A stretch of 64,000 nt of DNA from Pempheris klunzingeri. Taxonomy: Eukaryota; Chordata; Actinopteri; Acropomatiformes; Pempheridae. The notes under the pieces are model-generated. The model searched no databases. It worked only from the letters and a program-made list of their open reading frames with translations, and was not told the origin of the DNA. A program made the translations under genes and the position numbers. The stretch is taken from assembly GCF_042242105.1 (NCBI RefSeq), contig NC_092025.1, forward strand, positions 19,113,156-19,177,155, in the 5' to 3' direction. Of the stretch, positions 45,384 to 55,500 are shown one piece after another. Every line of letters begins with the position of its first letter. Position 1 is the stretch's first letter.

Positions 45384-48300
45384 GGAGTTTAGGAGGAAGA
45401 TTGTTTGCCACAATTGTGTGAAATCTGCTTGGCTGCTTTACAACACAAACAAAGTTTTACTTTATATGTTCTTCGCACTACAGATTTAATTTTAATATTG
45501 GTTAATTTCGTCGGATATTTGCACTTGTTCTTGCTCTTTAAATAAACACGTGAAGCAAGAAAGGAGGAAAGAGAGGGACAAGCAGCTACGTTGTCTTTGC
45601 AACAGCAAGGTGTGTGTTTGCACCTTGTATGTGTCACCTTTGTAAAATGGGGGGCATCTCACTCTGGATTCAGACTCTTTGGGAAGATTCAGAGAAACAG
45701 TTGGGGGTCAAGTGCCTTTTTCAGTGGCACTTCAAAGATAGATTTAGAAATAATCCTCCAGCTAACAGCACCCCCAAAGTGAAAACCAGAATTAACACTA
45801 AAATGCAACATAGCTCCTGCTCATAATGTCTCACTGTTCACGCTCTAAATGTCACCTCGCAAAATGTCTATGTATTATTTGCATGCAAATGTCATCGAAG
45901 CAACTGAGTCATCTACCAGAATATTGTGAGAAATAACACTGTTATCCAAGTCTGAAGTTTTTTTTTTTTTTTAACTAAAAGCATAAAACTAAAAAAAATG
46001 CATCAACATTGCCAGCGGTTCAGTTCACCTTCTGCTTTTCTTATAACCTGCTAAAAAGGGTTAATGTGGATCGTGATTGCCTCATTTGTTCCATAATCAC
46101 CACAGAAAAGTTGTGTGTGGGAAAATGTTTGGAAGAACAGAGTTTCTTTGTTCTGTAAACTTTGAGGTAGTTTATCTCGGCCACTAGAGTTCATAACTTC
46201 CTACTCACTGGTGGTCTCACTCTCATTTCTCCAGTTTGCCTGTTGCTGGATTAAAAACTTTTAATATTGACATATGAGTTCTGCTACAGATACCAAAATT
46301 ATACATTTGACATTTTATTTTTTCTGCAAACCCACTCTTTTCTGTTTTATAAAATACCCCGAATGTCTCGAAAGCATTAATGTTTAATGCTTTGTCTCAC
46401 CACAGAGCAGCTGAAGAACTCGCATGAATAAACTCCAGTCTTAAGCAATATTTTGATTTAAATCGAGAAATGTCTGAACAAAGAACATCTAGAGATCTAA
46501 CCGAGCATTCAATTCCAACTTTTGACAGTTTTTTTATTCTCATTGCGCATACATTGTTTTTGTTTTGTTTATCAAATGAATACTTTAATTATTTCTTAGA
46601 AGATGACTTTGTGGTTAACTATCAAATCTGGCCAAAATTTCTTATTTTTGTTTGTCCAACTCCAAATCCAATGTTTAGGTCAGTGTAGGTCAGTGCTGTG
46701 ACTGTATCAATACATATACGTACACAAACACACACATATAGAGAGAGAGAGAGTACAGTGGTTTACTTTAAGCGGGAAACCTTGTAACATTTTTTTTGTC
46801 ACATTGGAGGAAAAGTCTGTCACCCAAAGAATTACTACTTATTTTATGTTATCCATTAAAGCCACATTATTTGGCGTAAACAAGGATGCAAACTTAGCTA
46901 ACAAGCAAAATTCAAGTACAAATATATATTTTTCTGTAACACAAATGTGTTGCTGAATGCACTGACTATGATTGATACAGCAGTTTGCATTGTAACTGCA
47001 TAAAAGAACACTTTTATTTTTTGTGATATTTGTGTGACAGACATTTACCCAACAAAAGACTTGTATATCTTACTGACGTTCTTGCTCAGCGCACAGAAAA
47101 TTACTTAAGAGACTTGCTGTACTTTACATTTTAATGGTCATCACTGAGAAAGGCTGTCTGCCACCGCTCGCCTCGGTGTTTCAACACTGAGCGTCCCTGT
47201 GATGCTTGGTGGGAAATCTGCAGACAGGTGGCGCTGTTCCTCCATAGCAAACCACCAGAAACTGAAGGAAGCAGAGAAAAATCCCTCTCTATAACATCCA
47301 CCACCTTAAATAAATCTGAAGAGAAAGGAACAACTAATGGTCACATATTTGTAGAGCCGTATGGAGCATTTACAGCCACCGACACAGGCCGGACAGATCA
47401 CCTCACTCATGGTCTCATTCATTTACAACAACCACACTAAGATGTAAGAATTCAAGAATCATGAATTGATGTTTTGATTTCTACATCGTAAAGTAATGGT
47501 TCGGCTCATCAGTCTGTCAGGTTTTGAGTTTTTTGTGTTGCTATTTATTGTGTTGTTTGGGGTTCATCGCCATAGAGCCCTGTTGGACGCTTGAATTGAC
47601 TGTTGGAGCGGCTGGTGTTCTCATGAAATGCTGATGTCAAATAGTGCAAACAGGCTTAAGACTGAAGTCAAAGATGCAGTAGTTTCATTAGTTTAACATT
47701 TGTGATTACTCAACTTGCTTAATGCACCATAAATACAGTAGATCGCATACAGTAAGATATGATTTTTATACAAAAATAACTATTTCACTGCTTGTATTTA
47801 AGTTTTTGGTATTTGAAATTTGAATCTCGCAACTTGCCCAAAACATTCAGGTTTTGGTTTTATTCATATACGAATCCTTAGAGTGAAGAAGCTTGCTTCT
47901 TGCTCTCTCATGGCAAAAGTTAAAAGTGTTAAATTTGGTGCAATAATCTGTTGTATGTATTGTACTGTGAAAACTTTGATACTATCACTTTTTATTATGG
48001 TTGTATTTTTATACTTGTGTACAAGGCCCTCTGTCGCTTGTTTTGTTGATGTGTATGGTGTTAACAGAGGTCACTGAAATGTCACATGCAAACATCCTCC
48101 TCATCCTCCTTTACCAAAGAATATGATGTTTTTCGAACTGTAAGCATTTATGCTATTTGGTTTTATTACTATTACTATTCCAAAATCTCACAAACTAATC
48201 TTAGCACGAAAGTTACTGTGTAAAATGTAAATGAAAAAGCACCTGGAGACCACTATCCCATAAAAGATAGTATGATTGTTTGGATTAGTGAAAAACCTTG

Positions 48301-49490
48301 AAACGGTCGCATCTGAAAGCGATTAAAATGTCAGTTTCTTGAATGCTTTGTAAATTGCTACATCGACGACGTGAACTTAGTTCTTTACATGTCACCCTAT
48401 TTATATCATCTGTTATTCTACTTTGAAAGCAGTGCTCTTTTTATATATAATTCTTCTGTAGCCACGTTTGATATTTGATATTTATTTTTTGTGTTGAGTT
48501 TATGGTTGACACGATGCCTGGCTGTCTCACACTCTGACGTTTGTGTTTCTTTAAGCTTCAAGTGCATGTGGTGAGGTGGAGCCTGATGGGGAAAACGTGC
48601 TGGCTTTTTAACAGGTGACATTTTGACAGCAGGAAATGTTAGAGATGTCTCAAGAGTTTGACGCGGCTCAGGTTTAGGTAGGAATATAAACGGGACTTCT
48701 CCATATGAGCATCAAAACAATTTTGTGTTGGATTAACTCAGATATTTTGCTTTCTGCACTAAAAGACCTTGAAATGATAACAGCGTAGTGACTGGTGTGT
48801 TTGCCGGCATGTTAGGTGTAACCTCAGAGCACCCTGAAGGCCCGTCTGTATCAGTTTCACTGTGTGGCTTTGAGTTCACATCTAAAATACTTTGTTAGAT
48901 GTATCAACAAAGTGGAACAAGTTATGTCTCTAAAGAATAATTTCTCTCCAGAATTTTGTTGACTTGATGGAAGGCGCTGACACATGGTATAAGGGATGAA
49001 CAATGATTATAGAAGGATTTCCGGAAAGAGACTCAATAGCCCAGTTAATTTATTGACATTCCTGTCATTTTAGCTGTAATATTTCAAGTTAAATCAGTGC
49101 TGACACAAGGCACAGGAATTATGTCATATTTCCTTCTTTCATTATTGCTTTCTAAGTGACTTTTGTTCTCTCACCATCTTCAATGTTAAATCATCACTCA
49201 GTCTGTAGATGATGATTTAAAAAAAATTACCTCACTTTTTTGAGAAGATGTGACGCGCAGTTATTCCTAAAGTGTGATTGGCGAAGCCTGTAAAGCTTTG
49301 TATTATTCCCATTTTATTCCTGCATGATTGTTGTGGAATGTTCAAAAGTTGTGTAATAAATCTGAAAGTAACACAATCTGCTGAAATATTGTCTCGAAAC
49401 GTTTTCTTCTTGCAGATGAGCTGACATTTCACACACTTTTACTTTCACTGTTACCAAAATATCTTGAAAACTGACTGCAAATGCACTGCG

Positions 49491-49496
49491 AATAAA
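49491..49496 (+). terminator. Distal poly(A) signal of the c5orf24 homologue
   Basis: AATAAAATAAAG, a doubled hexamer, shortly before the convergent TRIM gene's own candidate signal at 49580-49585 on the minus strand. Confidence 0.4.
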
Positions 49497-49551
49497 ATAA
49501 AGAATAGAGAGCGTTTTGCCAGTGATGGTTCTTGAAAAGTATAGAGGTCGT

Positions 49552-49639
49552 CTGTTAAAATGATCAATGAAGTCAACTGTTTATTTATTTGTAAGATTTT
49601 CAATGTTAAAGTTTCATAGACGGTTCCTCAAAATTGTTA
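49552..49639 (+). repeat. Left copy of a ~88-bp direct repeat flanking the TRIM gene
   Basis: Shares CTGTTAAAAT, TATTTATTTGTAAG, TTTCATAGA and GTTCCTCAAAATT-type words, in the same order and spacing, with 52108-52192. The copies are imperfect (about three quarters identical by eye). Confidence 0.65.
49580..49585 (-). terminator. Candidate poly(A) signal of the TRIM gene
   Basis: Minus-strand AATAAA (plus-strand TTTATT), repeated at 49584-49589, about 700 bases beyond the TRIM stop codon. It lies inside the left direct repeat. Confidence 0.4.
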
Positions 49640-50292
49640 CATGTAAAGACACTTCAAGGCAGTCTCTGATTTGCAAAATATTTTTGGTTATATTGCACCA
49701 GTTTTACCTAAATGTTTTGCAGCAGTAGCACAGTATGCAGCATTTACAATACTAAAACACAGACATTAGATTATACAAATTATGTTCATGAAAATATGAT
49801 GCAACTAAAATAACCTCTTTAACACCTTCATCTTATATTCATTTTTTCGCCATTTTTTGCAGATGCTCAAAAAGTGAAATCCAGATAGATGTGTACATTT
49901 TTACAGACAGTTTCATCCATTTTGTACTTTTCAACATGAGTATTCACATTTATGTAATAACCAAATTCAATTTCAAATAGCACAAAAACTGATTTTACAT
50001 TTTGCATATATATTATAATATATATTATCATAATATTTCCATGCACAGTAGCCTGACATAAACAAAATCAGACAGAATCATGACAGAATCAAATCAATCA
50101 ATATAACAAAGAAACAAGCTGTGGTTTAATCCCTATCAGAAGTTCCCTGACTTGCTGTAATAGAATCAAAACAATGTAAAATCCAAGAAACAAACATCAC
50201 GATCTCACCGACTATGTTTGATCTCTGCAGTGCTGAAACACCTCAACATAAACTGTACAGCACCACAGATGAATCACTCTTTAAACTCCAGT

Positions 50293-51540
50293 CTACTGGA
50301 ACTCAAACACAAATTTGTTTCTCTTCATAATTTTTCTTTGCCTGTCTTTCAAAGACAAATGTCTCTCTGGCAGTCCCGGTGTAATTTCATATAAACATTT
50401 CGGTAATTGAGCTCTGATTGTGGGCTTTACTTGAGGTGGTAAAATATCCACCTCAGTCACTGCCACTACGATCTTCATCCACTCTTCACTCAGAACAGCC
50501 TGCAGTTTATCACTGGCTTCTGACACAGCTGCTGTCACATGCTCAAAATAATGCAGAGGACAGATATCAATGTTGGGTGAGTCTTTAGAACTGTCCAAAC
50601 ATGAAAGCGCGGGGTAGCTGTTTAGGAAATGGAGGTGATCGTCTGTGTATGAGAGCTTCTCCAGCTCGGTGTCTTTCCTCCGCAGCTCAGTGATCTCCTT
50701 CTGCAGCTCCTCTTCAAGCTCTGTAGCTCGACTCACTTCTCTCTTTTGCTTTGATCTGATCTGCTGCTTCACCTCAGAGCTTCTTTTCTCAATGAGACGG
50801 ATCAATTCAGTGAAGATCTTCTCACTGTCCCTCACAGCTTCATCAGCAGAGACATTGACAGCCTCCACCCTCCGCTGAAGCTCTTTGACACCTTTTTCTC
50901 GGTCTTGGACCCTCTGTTGGATTTTCTGCCGACTCAGCCCGAGCTCTGTCTGCCTCTCAGCCCTTTCTGCTGCAGCAGAGACTGTGTCGTGGTGTTTATG
51001 GTCATCCATGGAGCAGAGATAGCAGATGCACTGCTGATCGGTGCGGCAGAAAATCTTCATCACCTCGTCATGGCGAGAGCAGATGTTCTCCTGAAGCATT
51101 GGAGTAGCTTCAACCAGCTTGTGTTTCTTTAACGGAGCTACATTGTAGTGAGGCTGGAGGTGCTGCTCACAGTAAGAGGCCATACACGCTAGACAGGACT
51201 TGAAGGCTTTCAGCTTCATCCCGGTGCAGAAATCACAGGAAACGTCTTGTGGTCCTGCATAGGAGCGATCAGGTGAAGCAGCTTGAAGTCCTGCTTTCTT
51301 GAGTTCCTCCACTAACTCTGCTAATATGGTGTTTTTCACCAGCACAGGCCTTGGTGTGAAGCTCTGCCTGCACTGAGGGCAGCTGTGTGTTTCCTTCTCC
51401 TTCTCCTTATCCCAGCAGTCTTTAATACAGTTCATGCAGTAGCTGTGCCCACAGGGAATAGTCACCGGGTCCTTTAGAAGATCCAGACAGATTGAACAGC
51501 TCAGTTTTTCTCGATCCAGCTGAATAATCTGCTGCGCCAT
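50293..51540 (-). CDS. finTRIM / TRIM25-like RING E3 ligase lacking B30.2
   Basis: A single uninterrupted frame of 415 residues starting MAQQIIQLDREK, the usual start of fish-expanded TRIMs (finTRIM, often labelled TRIM25-like). RING finger with C15, C18, C30, H32, C35, C38, C54 and C57 all present, so it is probably active in ubiquitin transfer. A first B-box-like zinc motif follows at about 102-131 (CDFCTG to CEQH), then B-box 2 at about 153-184 (CSRHDEV to HKHHD), then a long coiled coil (about 190-305). The coiled coil runs into the linker ending VTEVDILPPQVKP. In full-length relatives a PRY-SPRY (B30.2) domain follows. Here the frame runs into an unrelated basic tail (RQRKIMKRNKFVFEFQ) and stops, and I find no SPRY-like sequence downstream. 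It is intronless, whereas family members usually have several introns. An IRF/ISRE element lies 33 bases upstream. No TRIM lies here in human, so it is a lineage-specific arrival. The family is sure; the exact subfamily is not. Confidence 0.9.
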   Translation of the reverse strand: MAQQIIQLDREKLSCSICLDLLKDPVTIPCGHSYCMNCIKDCWDKEKEKETHSCPQCRQSFTPRPVLVKNTILAELVEELKKAGLQAASPDRSYAGPQDVSCDFCTGMKLKAFKSCLACMASYCEQHLQPHYNVAPLKKHKLVEATPMLQENICSRHDEVMKIFCRTDQQCICYLCSMDDHKHHDTVSAAAERAERQTELGLSRQKIQQRVQDREKGVKELQRRVEAVNVSADEAVRDSEKIFTELIRLIEKRSSEVKQQIRSKQKREVSRATELEEELQKEITELRRKDTELEKLSYTDDHLHFLNSYPALSCLDSSKDSPNIDICPLHYFEHVTAAVSEASDKLQAVLSEEWMKIVVAVTEVDILPPQVKPTIRAQLPKCLYEITPGLPERHLSLKDRQRKIMKRNKFVFEFQ

Positions 51541-51572
51541 TTCTGCTCTAGTCGACAGTGAATGTCAGTAAA

Positions 51573-51588
51573 TTTCACTTTCTGTTTC
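51573..51588 (-). promoter_or_regulatory. Triple GAAA interferon-response element (ISRE/IRF site) of the TRIM gene
   Basis: The minus strand reads GAAACAGAAAGTGAAA, three GAAA cores with exact two-base spacers (GAAANNGAAANNGAAA), the binding pattern of IRF and ISGF3 factors. It ends 33 bases upstream of the TRIM start codon, so it is either in the core promoter with a very short leader or in the 5' UTR. Confidence 0.7.
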
Positions 51589-51589
51589 C

Positions 51590-52380
51590 AGATAAACGCT
51601 GTGCTCATTTCCTTGAGGTGTGTCCACACATCTGCTGTGCATTGGCTGTTCAGCTCTTGTACTTCATCACATGATGTTTCCACAGCTTTACACTGGCGGA
51701 TCTGATAAAGGGGAGGGGACGGCAAATGTCTGATCTGACTTTGTTGGAGTGGGATGGGTTTAGCCAGTACATACAGCTTGGGAGGGGTTACAAAGTTGTG
51801 CTTCATTGCAGGAAGAGGAGTTGTTTGTGTGCTGCAGTGTGTCTTTAGCCCTCAGATATAGCCTAGTTTAGAATAAAGATGGAATACCTATTACTTCTAG
51901 GACATTTTACACAAAATTCAGCTCAAAGTTCTTCACAGCTTCTTTGTAGATATTTGTCTGTTTTGATTAGATGAGCAGCAGAGTTTATGCTAACGTTTTA
52001 CCAGGGACACGTTGTTGCATCATAAAGTGGTTATTAAATCGTCTTCATCAAGCCCCCTTTGTGTTAGTTACCAAAATATGGAAAAACATTTTGTGAACAG
52101 AGGTTTCCTGTTAAAATAATTAAAAGTTAGTTATGTATTTATTTGTAAGGTTTTGAACATTGTCCTTTCATAGATGTTTCCTAAAAATTATATTCTTCTT
52201 GTTCTTCTTATTTTTCAAATTACTGTTTCAATGGAATGTTTTAAAACTACTCTCATCTATTTTTCTAACTCTTGTCAGTAAATAAAGTCTGGTAAAGACA
52301 TGACAAAGATATTTGAAGTTATTATTCTACGTATAGAGAGCTTCACAGTCGTATAATTTCTGAAAATTCAACTGCAACAT
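51590..52380. other. TRIM-txndc15 intergenic region (divergent)
   Basis: No gene is recognised. It contains the right copy of the TRIM-flanking direct repeat (52108-52192). A minus-strand open frame crossing 51501-51806 shows no domain and is not supported as coding. Confidence 0.5.
52108..52192 (+). repeat. Right copy of the ~88-bp direct repeat flanking the TRIM gene
   Basis: Same orientation as 49552-49639, sharing CTGTTAAAAT, GTATTTATTTGTAAGG, CTTTCATAGATG and TTTCCTAAAAATT. Confidence 0.65.
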
Positions 52381-52389
52381 GAGGTATGT

Positions 52390-52575
52390 GTCTCCTTCTG
52401 GTCACTCCGGAAGTCAGCTTGTTGCCCGGAAGAAGAACTCAGAGGTGTAACATTTATTTTCTTCCGCCGCAGCTCGGAACATTTAACTCTCCCATGAGCT
52501 GAGCAGCATCTCCTCGCACATCAACATGTCATGATAACCGTTCATATTTGTTGTCAGCTAAATTTGAAAGAAATA
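52390..52575 (+). promoter_or_regulatory. txndc15 promoter and 5' UTR
   Basis: Two ETS-type sites, CCGGAAGT (52407-52414) and CCCGGAAGAA (about 52426-52435), lie 140-170 bases before the start codon. No TATA box is seen. Confidence 0.5.
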
Positions 52576-55500
52576 TGTTAAACAAATTTCGTATCTCGTA
52601 TCTTTTATTGTTAATGTTGTATTATCATGATGTTATGAGGTTTTCGTCTGTGTCCGCACAAGGTAAGAGACTGACAGCAGCTAATTAGCTAAACAGTGCT
52701 AGCAAAGCACTGCTGTTATCACAGCTATCTAACTGGTTATCAGATTAACTTGTTATTAACATATATAATATAATGTTAAGAGCTAGCTGTTTCAATGTGT
52801 CCGTTACTGTAAATGAGTACAGATGTAACGTTACGCTGCAAATCAAATGTTTAGAAACACATTAGCGTTATATAGTTATATACTAAAGTTAGATACGATA
52901 GGTTGTGGGATTTTAGTTGAAAACCTAGTGATGCAATCACGGCACATGACATGAATTAAGCTACTAAATATTTATAAGGAAGGGTAATAAGTTAGTCAAG
53001 GAAATTTTATTGGGCTACAAAAACTCAACACTATAACCATCATGAAGGTAGGATGTATTAGACATTAGCTTTGGCTGGTTGTGCCTGTGTGCCTTATCAA
53101 GTGGCATCTGGATTATATCAAAAGGCCTTACAAAGGCCTTACATTATCAAAAGGGAAACAATAACAGCAATAACAGCAGTGACAGAAATGTCTTATGCAC
53201 TGAGTTATCTATCTATCTATCTATTTATATGTTTTATATATAAAAAAAGGTCTATAATTTACTTTTTTCTAGAGAATGATGAGTCCCTGGAGCTCATACT
53301 GCCGGGGAATGCAGTGTCCGACTCAGAGAACAGCCCCAAGTTTGTGGAGTCAGAGGACCTGGAGACTCTGCCAAGGAGGCAGTTCAAGACTGCTGAGATC
53401 GCAGATGCTGTGATGGGGACTGAAACCCCCATTGACCCATCTGACATTGAGTCTCTCTTCCCCAAAAATGTGAAAGACTTCCAGTCAGGCTTCTCCCCGC
53501 CCTGTGATGAGAACAGTGCTCAGTGCGGTTCACATGGTCTGTCTGCTAAAGGAGCGTCACTGGAGGAGAAGAGCACCGAATCATCACAGCAGGTCATTCG
53601 TTAGAAACACTATAGCACAAATCGGACTTGTTGTAAATTGCAGCCTGGGGTAGGGTACGGTATGAACACCTGCTTCCAGGGAAACCTTGGTAAAAGACAA
53701 GCAGATAACAAACTGGACAGACTGATAAAAGAAAAATCATGAGATGATTGTGAATTGGCAAATATTTGGTAAATACATAGTCCAGTTATATGCAAGTGAC
53801 TGAGATCAGTTGCTGTAATTGTGAGTTCAAGGGGCCTTTAGGCTTTTCATTTTGGGTTAAAAGGTGATTTCAGGATAGGAAAAGCATGTGTCTCCACTCT
53901 GCAATATTAATTGTATAAATGAAATATCATTGCTGTTTTTGTTTTCATGATTTTTACTTCTTTATATTTTTTTAATTCTTCGTTCTAAACCTCTCGACAT
54001 CCTCTGATAATCACTTAAATCGGTTAACCTGCCGCAAAAAGAAAAACTGTCAGAAGCTAAAATCATGCTAAATCGCTTGCTTTAAGCTCTGTCTGGGTTT
54101 AGAGCTGAAACAATTAATTGATCAGTTGATCGACGGAAAACAACATTGATTATTGACTGATCGATTAATCATTTAATTATTATTGTTATTGTGAAGCAAA
54201 AAAAGCATTTCAAACATTACAAACCTAACTACTAATGAATGAGTTGAAACAATAATTGGTACATTAATAAATAATGAACATATGTTAGTTGTGAACATAG
54301 ATTTTTATATTTTGAAGTCTGATTTTCTAGAGGCACGGTTCAGCTAAGATCAGTTAAAATAAATGCTAGTAGCAGCAGAGCAGAACTTGACTTCTCTTTG
54401 GATGTTTACTTCCAGGTCACTCTTGACATCGTGCATGCAGACATGACGCCAACAGAGGAGCAGAACGCCACAGAGACCGCCAAGACTTACAAGGTGAACT
54501 GTGATAAGAGGAACATCACAGGAATGGACAGTTTCTCTGTGCAGGTCCTCAACGCTTCACAGGTATTCATCCCGTCAGACTCAGTCGGTTAATATCTTAA
54601 TGCTATTTCCTGAATTTCTTTCATTTATGTCCACTGTTGTGTGTTATGTGTTGTGCTTAACACATTTCTTACATTTTCCTAATCATCAAAATATCCAGTT
54701 GTACATTGCATCCAAACCCAAGTAAAAATAGACCTGGTGTAACAAAAAGCACAGTGTGCCACTGACGGCCACCTCCTATCAGTGTTTGTACAATGAGCAC
54801 TGCTCTTTACTGCCTTAGCTTTTAGTGTTCAGTTTGGTTCTTATGATAAACACTATCACCTGTAAATTATTCAAAGTAGAGGCTTCATTTGAATTACATG
54901 CTGTTTTTACATTTAGTATAAACACATATTATTAACTACGGATCCCCTGAAGGGTCACGTTGGGATTTTTGGCCAGAGCCCATCACAACTGAGGGTGCAC
55001 TCACCTGCATCGTGGTCAATTTAGTGTAATACTTAATAGATAATACTGTATCATATCAGCAGAATTTTAAGCCTAGGCCACTGATTTGATGTGACTGTGC
55101 TGATAATCCCCACAGAGGATCTTCAGTCTGTTTTTAATTCCTCTAATAAACTTGCAGAGGAGATGTATCATCCCTCAGTCTGTGTGCTTCCTCATTCCTC
55201 TCAGGACCTGATGGAGTTCCTGAATGCTAACAGCACAGAGTGCTCTGTGGTGCTCTTCTTCACCGCCTGGTGCCAGTTCTCAGCCAACCTGGCGCCTCAC
55301 TTCAACGCCCTGCCCCGGGTCTTTCCCAGCATGCACTTCCTGGCACTGGATGCCTCGCAGCACAGCAGGTGAATGGTCATGTTTTCTGGTATAAATATGT
55401 ATCATCCCTGCCTGTGTGAAAGCCGACATTAAAGTGGGATTAAGGGATTTCTGATTTTTACTACCCTTTGTGGCCTGTGGCTCGGATAACATCAGCATGC

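Larger units (their letters stand above)
44960..49510 (+). other. Long 3' UTR of the c5orf24 homologue, or UTR plus intergenic DNA
   Basis: About 4.5 kb with no coding potential I can support and few recognisable repeats. Poly(A) hexamers occur at 45378-45383, near 45540 and at 49491-49496. Human C5orf24 also has a long 3' UTR, as far as I recall, so the distal signal may be the main one. An overlapping-octamer palindrome lies at 45877-45890 and a short GA run near 46741-46753. Confidence 0.5.

Noticed and set aside
51541-51806. Open minus-strand frame overlapping the TRIM start
   Set aside because: Different frame from the TRIM, no recognisable motif, and it contains the ISRE; treated as leader or promoter DNA.
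53071-53272. N-terminal extension upstream of txndc15 exon 2
   Set aside because: The open frame begins with TTG and runs through intron 1 sequence; the acceptor at 53271-53272 and phase show the exon starts at 53273.
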